Part shown: positions 20,145-26,755 of the stretch, piece after piece
Numbering within the stretch: position 1 is the stretch's first letter
Layout of the letters: every line of letters begins with the position of its first letter
NCBI GenBank assembly: GCA_009692115.1
Contig: SHZU01000009.1
Span: 1-64,000 of the forward strand
Direction of reading: 5' to 3'
Length of the DNA: 64,000 bases
Source of the DNA: Gemmatimonadota bacterium
GTDB taxonomy: Bacteria > Gemmatimonadota > Gemmatimonadetes > Gemmatimonadales > GWC2-71-9
Translations under genes and position numbers: made by a program
The notes under the pieces: model-generated
Database searches by the model: none
What the model saw: only the letters and a program-made list of their open reading frames with translations
What the model was told of the DNA's origin: nothing

Positions 20145-20699
20145 TCAGGTCCCCTTTATCCAAGTGCTGTTCAGGTAACGGTAGATCGTGGCCCGCCCCG
20201 TGGCCCGGGCAATCTCGAGCGCCCGGGCGTCTTGGTTCGAACTCATCGCCACCCCGCGAATGGTGTTCAGGAAGATCACGCCGGCCTGGTCGGCGCTGCC
20301 GTCCCGGCGGTAAATGACCTGGGTCACTTCCTTGGTCGGGGACGGCGAGGGAAGGTCGGCCACCCCGTTTTTCTCGAAGTTGAGGCCGTCATCCAACTGC
20401 AAGACTCGGCGCCGCTCGCCCGCGGTATAGGTGTCGTCGTTGTTGGCGTCCTCATCGACGATCAGCCGGCGCTGGGCGGGGTCGATGGTCACCCGGACGT
20501 TGTGCTGGAGACTGACCGCCAGTCGCTGGGCATAGGTCATCTGGAGCGACATGTTCCGGCTTTCCGCGTTGAGCCGGTATTTCATCCAATCGAGGCGCGG
20601 GATGGCCAGCGCCGCCATGATCCCGAGGATCACGATGACCCAGAGGAGCTCGCCGAGGGAGTAGCCTCGTCGGTCGGATCGGACTGAACGAAGTTGCAT
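20145..20699 (-). CDS. FimT/GspH-like type IV minor pilin
   Basis: A 184-residue prepilin with the signal RRG then YSLGELLWVIVILGIMAALAIPR, Glu at position 5 and an Ala-rich helix typical of GspH/FimT. A strong GGAGGT site 5 bases before the ATG supports this start. It is the first gene of the operon, with a sigma-54-like promoter about 80 bp upstream. Confidence 0.83.
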   Translation of the reverse strand: MQLRSVRSDRRGYSLGELLWVIVILGIMAALAIPRLDWMKYRLNAESRNMSLQMTYAQRLAVSLQHNVRVTIDPAQRRLIVDEDANNDDTYTAGERRRVLQLDDGLNFEKNGVADLPSPSPTKEVTQVIYRRDGSADQAGVIFLNTIRGVAMSSNQDARALEIARATGRATIYRYLNSTWIKGT

Positions 20700-20779
20700 C
20701 AGGTACCTCCACGCCGGCGCCTCGGCCCGATGTCACCAGTCGACTTCGAGGGGAAGCCTGCTCTAGGGACAATGAGAGA

Positions 20780-20796
20780 AGCAAAGTCCAAGCCAG
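20780..20796 (-). promoter_or_regulatory. Candidate sigma-54 promoter of the minor-pilin operon
   Basis: On the reverse strand the sequence CTGGCTTGGACTTTGCT fits the RpoN consensus: GG at -24, GC at -12, exactly 10 bases between, with CTGGC and TTGCT flanks. It lies about 80 bp upstream of the first pilin start. RpoN/PilR control of pilin genes is known in Pseudomonas and Myxococcus. No RpoN or activator gene is in the window. Confidence 0.55.
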
Positions 20797-20995
20797 AATC
20801 GGACCCCTCTTAAGTTGTTGCCATTGCTCACGCTGTGGCATCCGTGCATCACCGTCTGGTTCCCGGCTTGCCCCGAAAAGGGCAGGTTGCCATGAGCGCA
20901 AATCGTTGCTTGCCCGCAAGTTAGGCCATCGGTACCTTTGATCTTGGCGGTGGCATTCAGCCCCGGCCGCCCTCGATCTCTGACCCTGGTTTCGC

Positions 20996-22345
20996 ATGGC
21001 CACCCCGACTGTCATGGACAAGCTCGCTTCCCTCGCCAAACGCCGCGGGTTCGTATTTCAATCCTCGGAGGTCTATGGGGGTTTGGGCTCGGTTTGGGAT
21101 TACGGACCCCTTGGGGTCGAGCTAAAACGAAATATCAAGGATCGCTGGTGGCAGGCGATGGTTCGGTCTCGGGACGATATTGAAGGCCTCGATGCGGCAA
21201 TTCTGATGCACCCGAAAGTCTGGGAGGCGTCCGGACACGTCGCCGGATTTAGCGATCCTCTAGTCGACTGCCGGACCTGCAAGGCCCGGTTCCGGGCCGA
21301 CCAGATCAGCGATGGCCAGTGTCCCCAGAAGCCGTCGAAACGACCGGGGGAGCACTCGACGTGCGACCTGACCGAGCCCCGAATGTTCAACCTGATGTTC
21401 AAGACCTTCATGGGCCCGGTCGAAGAACAAGCCTCGGTGGTGTACCTCCGGCCTGAAACGGCCCAGGGCATTTACGTCAACTACTTGAACGTGCTCAACA
21501 GCTCGCGGCAGAAAGTGCCCTTCGGCATTGCCCAGATCGGGAAGGCCTTCCGGAACGAAATTACGCCGGGGAATTTCATCTTCCGGACCCGGGAGTTCGA
21601 GCAGATGGAAATGCAGTTCTTCGTGAAACCGGGCACGGACGCCGAGTGGTTTGAACGGTGGCGGGCGCTCCGGATGGCCTGGCACCACGAGCTCGGGCTC
21701 AACCCGGCCAAGCTCCGCTGGCATGAGCATGGACCGACCGAGTTGGCGCACTATGCCAGGGCGGCCTACGACATCGAATACGAGTTTCCGTTCGGGTGGC
21801 ACGAAATCGAGGGGATTCACAATCGGACCGACTTCGACCTGAAGCGGCATCAAGAGGCCTCGGGCAAGAAGCTCGAGTACTTCGAGCATGCCACTGGCGA
21901 ACGGTTCGTTCCGTTTATCGTCGAGACCTCAGCCGGGGCCGACCGAGTGGCGCTCACGGTCATGGCCGACGCCTATCACGAGGAGATGGTGGAGGGTGAA
22001 ACCCGCGTGGTCATGCGGTTCCACCCTGCCGTTGCGCCGATCAAGGCGGCCGTTCTGCCCTTGATGAACCGGGAGCGGATGCCCGAGCAGGCGACCGAGT
22101 TGTTCAACGATCTCCGCAAGCACCTGCCGTGCTTCTACGACGACAGCGGGGCCATCGGGCGGCGGTACCGGCGGATGGATGAAGTGGGGACGCCGTTTTG
22201 CATCACGGTCGACGGCCAATCGGCGGAGGACGGTCAGGTCACCGTGCGGCACCGCGACTCGATGGCCCAGGAACGGATCGCGTTTGGCGCGGTGCTCGGG
22301 TATCTCGGCTCGGCACTCGGCGCTCGGCACTCGGCGCTCGGCTGA
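20996..22345 (+). CDS. glyQS: Glycyl-tRNA synthetase, dimeric class II type
   Basis: The 449-residue single-chain enzyme starts MATPTVMDKLASLAKRRGFVF and has YGLGSVWDYGPLG-like motif 1 sequence (VYGGLGSVWDYGP). Motif 2 includes RPETAQGIYVNYLNVL and FRNEITPGNFIFRTREFEQMEMQFF-type sequence, and there is a C-terminal anticodon domain. The last ten or so codons ([12 protein letters not shown]) are encoded by the heptad repeat, so the original C-terminus was probably replaced. An ATG six codons downstream is an alternative start; no clear ribosome binding site precedes either. Confidence 0.95.
   Translation: MATPTVMDKLASLAKRRGFVFQSSEVYGGLGSVWDYGPLGVELKRNIKDRWWQAMVRSRDDIEGLDAAILMHPKVWEASGHVAGFSDPLVDCRTCKARFRADQISDGQCPQKPSKRPGEHSTCDLTEPRMFNLMFKTFMGPVEEQASVVYLRPETAQGIYVNYLNVLNSSRQKVPFGIAQIGKAFRNEITPGNFIFRTREFEQMEMQFFVKPGTDAEWFERWRALRMAWHHELGLNPAKLRWHEHGPTELAHYARAAYDIEYEFPFGWHEIEGIHNRTDFDLKRHQEASGKKLEYFEHATGERFVPFIVETSAGADRVALTVMADAYHEEMVEGETRVVMRFHPAVAPIKAAVLPLMNRERMPEQATELFNDLRKHLPCFYDDSGAIGRRYRRMDEVGTPFCITVDGQSAEDGQVTVRHRDSMAQERIAFGAVLGYLGSALGARHSALG
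22304..22342 (+). repeat. Heptad tandem repeat copy c, inside the glyQS 3' end
   Basis: Five alternating units of CTCGGCA and CTCGGCG form the last codons of glyQS and supply its TGA stop. Because the unit is 7 bp, any change of copy number would shift the frame of the enzyme's end. Confidence 0.8.
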
Positions 22346-22349
22346 CGGC

Positions 22350-23042
22350 GTGGAGCTTTCGGGGTTTGAGGACTTGGTGCGGCGGTTGGCGGTGGATATT
22401 CCGGAGGAGTTTTTGGACGGGATCTCGGAGATTGTGGTGTCGCCGCGGACGGTGGCCCATCCGGAGCGGGAAGAGATTTTTACCCTCGGGGAGTGTATCC
22501 CGCTCCCGACCACCTCGGACGACCCGGATGCCCTGCGGAGCCGGGTGGTGCTCTACCATGGTTCCTTCCAGGCCTTGGCGCGGGACCAAGACGATTTCGA
22601 CTGGCACCACGAGGTCTGGGAAACCCTGACCCACGAGATTCGCCACCACGTGGAGTGGCGAGCCCAGGAACCCGCGCTCGAGGCGTTCGACGAGGCGACC
22701 GAACACAACTTTGCCCGGCTCGCGGGGGAGCCGTTCGATCCGACGTTCTACCGGGACGGGGAGTCGGTGCCCGGAGGCGTGTTTCGGGTCGAAGACGACT
22801 ATTTTGTCGAGGTGGAACGAGACGGGCCCGGTGGGGTGGTGCGGTTCCCGTGGGCTGGAGGGCGGTACCGGGTCGAGTTGCCGGGCGATCTCCGGCTGCC
22901 GGCCTTCCTGTCGGTGCAGGGCGTTGAGGCGCCCCCGGCCGGCGAACTCGTCCTCGTGGTGGTCCGGCCGCCGAAGCTGATGGATGTGCTTCGCACCCCG
23001 GAGGTCGATCAGCGAGAAATTTGGGCGGAAGCGGAACAGTAA
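22350..23042 (+). CDS. Predicted small zincin-type metallopeptidase
   Basis: The start is set at GTG 22350, 7 bp after the glyQS stop, giving 230 residues. The only strong motif is HEIRHHVEW near residue 95, an HExxH zinc site with an extra His, as in the compact zincin-1 (PF06262-like) family found in many actinobacteria and relatives. The N-terminal half is the zincin domain; the C-terminal 110 residues (from about GGVFRVEDDYF) look beta-rich and were not recognised. No signal peptide is seen, so it should be cytosolic. The substrate is unknown. Confidence 0.7.
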   Translation: MELSGFEDLVRRLAVDIPEEFLDGISEIVVSPRTVAHPEREEIFTLGECIPLPTTSDDPDALRSRVVLYHGSFQALARDQDDFDWHHEVWETLTHEIRHHVEWRAQEPALEAFDEATEHNFARLAGEPFDPTFYRDGESVPGGVFRVEDDYFVEVERDGPGGVVRFPWAGGRYRVELPGDLRLPAFLSVQGVEAPPAGELVLVVVRPPKLMDVLRTPEVDQREIWAEAEQ

Positions 23043-23068
23043 TGGCGGTTCTTGGAGGAGTCGAATTG

Positions 23069-24172
23069 ATGCAGATCCGTTGGCTGGTGCTGGTGGCGGC
23101 GGCAGCGTTCGCCCCGGCGGCCGTCGCGCAAGAGCAGAAGTACCGAGTCGGGGTTGTCAGCGAGTCCGGTGACATCGTGACGTGGCTGAAGCCGGTTGGT
23201 GCGACTTTGGTAGTGGACCGGGTGGTACCGGTCGGCATCATGCCGGCCGATATCGACGGCCCCCACAACATCACCGTCGCGCCGGACATGAAGTCCTATT
23301 TCATCACGATTGCCCACGGGGTGCCGTTTGGGACGCTGTGGCGGCTGGATGCCGGCAACGATTCCTTGATTGGCAAGGCCACCGTCGAGCTCTTTCCGAC
23401 CACGATCGCGATCACCCCGGACGGCGAGTTTGCGTTCGTGGCCAACTCCGACTTCCATGGCGATCGTCCGCGGGTCAATGTGGTCTCGATCGTCCACGTG
23501 CCGACGATGGCCAAGATCACCGACCTGCCGGCCTGCGATATGCCGCACGGCGTGAAGGTCAACCACGCGGGCACGTTCGCGTATGTGTCCTGCATGAACA
23601 GCGATGAAATTCTTGAAGTCGATATCGGGACCTTCGCGATCACCCGGCGGGTCAAGACCGGGAAGGGCCACGACATGAACAAAATGGCCGCCGGCCCGGC
23701 GCATGCCCAGCACCAGGCCCCGGCCACCCTCGCGGACAAAGAGTGCGCCGGCACGTTCGTGTCGGTGTCCGCGGACGACAAGACCCTGTACGTGGCCTGC
23801 AACTACGGCAACACGGTCCAGGTCTGGGATGCCGCCTCGCTGTCGTTGACGCGGGAGATTCCGGTCGGGCCCGGGGCGTACAACGTCGAACCCGCGCCGG
23901 ACGGCTCGATTGCGATCGTGACCAACAAGAAGGATCAGAGCTTCAGTATCATCGACCTCAAGACCTTGGCCGAAGTGGCCCGGATCAAGACCGCCAAGAA
24001 GATCGTCCACGGGATCGCCTTTTCCCCCGACAGCCGGTACGCGTACGTGTCGCAGGAATCGATCGGTTCGGACCCCGGGGCCATCGATGTCGTGGATTTG
24101 GCCACCCGGAAAGTCGCCAGCTCGATCGCCATCCCGGCGCAGCCGACCGGCGTCACCATCCTCAAGCTGTAA
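23069..24172 (+). CDS. Secreted YncE-type beta-propeller protein
   Basis: The start is taken at ATG 23069, nine bases after a GGAGGAG site; an ATG at 23042 overlapping the previous stop lacks one. The 367-residue product begins with a signal peptide (LVLVAAAAFAPAAVAQ). It has repeated blades of the kind ITPDGEFAFVANSD, VSADDKTLYVACNYGNTVQ and FSPDSRYAYVSQES, each a beta-propeller repeat of the YVTN/YncE class. Such proteins are periplasmic and of mostly unknown function. Several His and Met residues around MNKMAAGPAHAQHQ might bind metal; this is a guess. Confidence 0.8.
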   Translation: MQIRWLVLVAAAAFAPAAVAQEQKYRVGVVSESGDIVTWLKPVGATLVVDRVVPVGIMPADIDGPHNITVAPDMKSYFITIAHGVPFGTLWRLDAGNDSLIGKATVELFPTTIAITPDGEFAFVANSDFHGDRPRVNVVSIVHVPTMAKITDLPACDMPHGVKVNHAGTFAYVSCMNSDEILEVDIGTFAITRRVKTGKGHDMNKMAAGPAHAQHQAPATLADKECAGTFVSVSADDKTLYVACNYGNTVQVWDAASLSLTREIPVGPGAYNVEPAPDGSIAIVTNKKDQSFSIIDLKTLAEVARIKTAKKIVHGIAFSPDSRYAYVSQESIGSDPGAIDVVDLATRKVASSIAIPAQPTGVTILKL

Positions 24173-24180
24173 GAGCCGCC

Positions 24181-24444
24181 ATGGTACATGAAATCACGAC
24201 GACGCTGTCCTCCGCGGATGTGATCGCCCGGGCCAAGACGTTCTTCGCCGATCGGGTGCCCCACAACGCCGCCTATCCCGAAAAAGAGGGGCAGGGGTTC
24301 TTGACGTTGCGGGGGCAGGGCGGTGAAGAAATCGCCATCGCGATCTTCGGCAACGCCGACGGCCAGCGGGTTCGGGCGTCGACTCTGCTGTTCGACCAAG
24401 CCGTCAGCCGGTTCTTGTCGACCCTCCCGACGAATCCGCAATGA
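24181..24444 (+). CDS. Small conserved-looking protein of unknown function
   Basis: An 87-residue soluble protein starting MVHEITTTLSSADVIARAKTF with a predicted alpha-beta pattern and the segment EGQGFLTLRGQGGEEIAIAIF. No family was recognised. It starts 8 bp after the propeller gene and overlaps the ubiquitin-like gene by ATGA, so the two small proteins are coupled and may act together. Confidence 0.65.
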   Translation: MVHEITTTLSSADVIARAKTFFADRVPHNAAYPEKEGQGFLTLRGQGGEEIAIAIFGNADGQRVRASTLLFDQAVSRFLSTLPTNPQ

Positions 24445-24698
24445 ATCCGATTCCGGTTCGCGTGATGGTGCTCGACGCCTGGGATGAGATCCGCCTCGAC
24501 CTCGCCCCGACGGCGCTGGTGCGCGACCTCAAGATCCAGGCTCTCCAGGCGGCGCGGGTTCGGCGCCCGGCCGATCAATACCTCGTCAAGTTCCGGGGCG
24601 CTGAACTGGCGGAAGGACCGGAAACCATCGCCGACGCCGGGGTAGTGGCGAACGCCGGGCTGATCGTCCTCGCGAGGGCGCGATTGCCGGTCCGGTAG
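24441..24698 (+). CDS. Ubiquitin-like beta-grasp small protein
   Basis: This 85-residue protein can be laid along ubiquitin (76 residues) almost end to end. RVMVLDA and EIRLDLAP match the first beta hairpin, VRDLKIQALQAARV the helix, PADQYLVKFRGAELAEG the PPDQQRLIFAGKQLEDG region, and TIADAGVVANAGLIVLAR the SDYNIQKESTLHLVLR region. It ends in LPVR with no C-terminal Gly-Gly, so classical conjugation is unlikely; YukD/EsaB-type or scaffold roles are alternatives. The match is by eye. It is coupled to the gene before and followed 8 bp later by a deacetylase-family gene. Confidence 0.6.
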   Translation: MNPIPVRVMVLDAWDEIRLDLAPTALVRDLKIQALQAARVRRPADQYLVKFRGAELAEGPETIADAGVVANAGLIVLARARLPVR

Positions 24699-24706
24699 TT
24701 CGCCAG

Positions 24707-25609
24707 GTGGCCAGTCCGATGGGGCCCGTCTTCTTCTCCGCGGCCAGCCACGAGCATTCGGCGGGCCCCCGGCATCCGGAAAGTCCCGCCCGCCTCCGGG
24801 CCATTCTGGACCGAGTCCGGTCCCTCGATCCAGACGCGCTCCGGGAAGTGACCGGGGCCTCCTTTGATTCGCTGGAGCGGGTCCATCCGCGATCGTATCT
24901 CGACCAACTCGCGGCCACCGCGGCCGCCGGGGGTGGCCAGCTCGATCCCGATACCGGCATGAACGACCGAAGCTGGGACGCGGCGTTAGGCGCCGCCGGC
25001 GCCGCGTTGGCCGCCGTCCACTCGGCGCTCTCCGGGGTGCCCGCCTTCGCGGCGGCCCGCCCGCCAGGCCACCATGCCCTGGCCGCCGCTCCGATGGGGT
25101 TTTGTCTGCTCGGCAACGTGGTCGTCGCCGCCCGGGAGGCCCAAGCCCGGGGCGCCGGGCGGGCGCTGATCTTGGATTGGGACGTGCACCACGGCAACGG
25201 CACCCAGGCCCTGGTTGAAGCCGATCCTACGATCCGATTCCTTTCGATGCATCAGTGGCCCCACTGGCCCTTCAGTGGCGCCGCCGACGAGCGCGGCGCC
25301 GGCAATGTCTTCAATCGGCCGATGCGGGCCGGACTTCCGCCCAGCCAATATCTCGAGACCTTCTGGTCCGGCGTTGCCGTCGCCACCGAGTCGTGGCCCC
25401 CCGATGTCATTTTGGTGTCCGCCGGGTTCGACTCGATGTTTGGCGACCCCCTCGGCGGCTTTACCCTGGAGCCCGAACATTACGCCGAGTGGATTCTCCG
25501 GCTCCGGACAGCGTTTCCGGCCACGCCGCTCGCGGTCGTGCTGGAGGGTGGATATGTCCCGAGCCGTCTCGCCGATGGGGTCGTTGCGGTCGCCAAGGCG
25601 CTGGCCTGA
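24707..25609 (+). CDS. Histone deacetylase family hydrolase (AcuC/HDAC-like)
   Basis: The 300-residue protein shows the arginase/deacetylase-fold signatures: RHPESPARL near residue 22, RPPGHHA at 118-124 (the catalytic His pair), DWDVHHGNGTQ at 157-167 (zinc ligands Asp and His), SAGFDSMFGDPLGG and a C-terminal EGGY. Bacterial members remove acetyl groups from acetylpolyamines or proteins; the substrate is not evident. GTG 24707 is used; ATG 24719 four codons later is equally possible. It lies 8 bp after the ubiquitin-like gene. Confidence 0.88.
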   Translation: MASPMGPVFFSAASHEHSAGPRHPESPARLRAILDRVRSLDPDALREVTGASFDSLERVHPRSYLDQLAATAAAGGGQLDPDTGMNDRSWDAALGAAGAALAAVHSALSGVPAFAAARPPGHHALAAAPMGFCLLGNVVVAAREAQARGAGRALILDWDVHHGNGTQALVEADPTIRFLSMHQWPHWPFSGAADERGAGNVFNRPMRAGLPPSQYLETFWSGVAVATESWPPDVILVSAGFDSMFGDPLGGFTLEPEHYAEWILRLRTAFPATPLAVVLEGGYVPSRLADGVVAVAKALA

Positions 25610-25615
25610 CGACTC

Positions 25616-25644
25616 TTGGCCCGGCCGCGGCAGTGAGCTATAAT
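25616..25644 (+). promoter_or_regulatory. Candidate sigma-70 promoter of the dipeptide epimerase gene
   Basis: TTGGCC at 25616-25621 and a perfect TATAAT at 25639-25644 are 17 bp apart. The site starts 6 bp after the deacetylase stop and would give transcription beginning about 35 bp before the GTG start of the next gene. A second -10-like CTAAATT follows at 25652-25658. Confidence 0.55.
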
Positions 25645-25686
25645 CCGCAGTCTAAATTGTATACAATGCCATTCAACGAGGTTCCC

Positions 25687-26715
25687 GTGTCGAATCGCCT
25701 CCGAATTGAAGCCGAGATCCTGACCCTCAAGACCAAACACCCGTTCAAAATCGCCCGCGGCAGTCACGACACCTTTCGGACCGTCTTGGTCCGCGTTATC
25801 GACCACGACGGAATGGAAGGCTGGGGCGAGGCGACTCCGCAGCGGTTCTACGGTGAGACCTGCGAGACCGTCCTGGCCGCGCTCGATGCGTATGCGACGG
25901 TCATGCCGACCGACGCGTTCCACCTGGAAGACGCGGAGCGAGCCCTCGAAAAAGCGATGATCGGCAACAACTCAGCGCGGGCGGCGCTCTCCACGGCGCT
26001 GCATGACTTGGTCGGCAAGCGTCTCGGGGTCCCGATTTGGAAACTCTGGGGCCTCGACGCGGCGAAGGCGCCGATCTCGACCTTTACGATCGGGATCGAC
26101 ACGCCGGAGATGATCAAGAAGAAGGTCGTTGAAGCGGCGCAATATCCGGTGCTCAAGATCAAGCTTGGCCTCGACAACGACCTCGAGATTCTCCGAGCCA
26201 TTCGGGAGGTAACCGATCGGGAGCTTCGGGTCGACGCCAACTGCGGGTGGACCCGGAAACACGCGATCCGGATGTTGCCGGTGCTCGAGGAGTTCGGGGT
26301 GACGGTGCTGGAGCAGCCGTTGGTAGCCCAGGACCTCGAAGGCCTGGCCGCGGTGGCGCGAGCTTCGCGGATTCCCGTGATCGTCGACGAAAGCTGCCTC
26401 GTCGCGACGGACATTCCGCGGCTCGTCGGGCTGGTGGACGGCATCAACATCAAGTTGGCCAAGACCGGCAGCCTCCGGGAAGCGGTTCGGATGATCGCGA
26501 TTGCCCGCGCCCACCACCTGATGGTGATGGTCGGATGCATGATTGAAAGTTCGATCGGGATTACGGCCGCGGCCCAGTTCACTCCCCTGGTCGACATTGC
26601 GGATCTCGACGGCGCGGCCCTGTTGGCAGGCGACCCGTACGTCGGTGCCACCATTGCCAATGGCCAAATCGCGCTGCCCTCCAGTCCGGGGCTCGGGGTA
26701 ACCGTTCGGCCCTGA
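25687..26715 (+). CDS. L-Ala-D/L-Glu (dipeptide) epimerase, enolase superfamily
   Basis: The GTG at 25687 is preferred because ACGAGG lies 5 bp upstream; an ATG at 25666 adds seven residues but has no ribosome binding site. The 342-residue protein has the enolase-superfamily barrel with the KxK acid/base pair in LKIKLGLDND, metal ligands in VDANCGW, LEQPLV and VDESCL, a second catalytic Lys in INIKLAKTGS, and the DLDGAALLAGDP signature of dipeptide epimerases. Such enzymes epimerise L-Ala-D-Glu from murein peptides, fitting the muropeptide-recycling genes at 38-42 kb. Exact dipeptide specificity is not provable here. Confidence 0.85.
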   Translation: MSNRLRIEAEILTLKTKHPFKIARGSHDTFRTVLVRVIDHDGMEGWGEATPQRFYGETCETVLAALDAYATVMPTDAFHLEDAERALEKAMIGNNSARAALSTALHDLVGKRLGVPIWKLWGLDAAKAPISTFTIGIDTPEMIKKKVVEAAQYPVLKIKLGLDNDLEILRAIREVTDRELRVDANCGWTRKHAIRMLPVLEEFGVTVLEQPLVAQDLEGLAAVARASRIPVIVDESCLVATDIPRLVGLVDGINIKLAKTGSLREAVRMIAIARAHHLMVMVGCMIESSIGITAAAQFTPLVDIADLDGAALLAGDPYVGATIANGQIALPSSPGLGVTVRP

Positions 26716-26755
26716 TCCGCCGTTTGACCGGTCCGGGGCCGACTACATTCCGACA

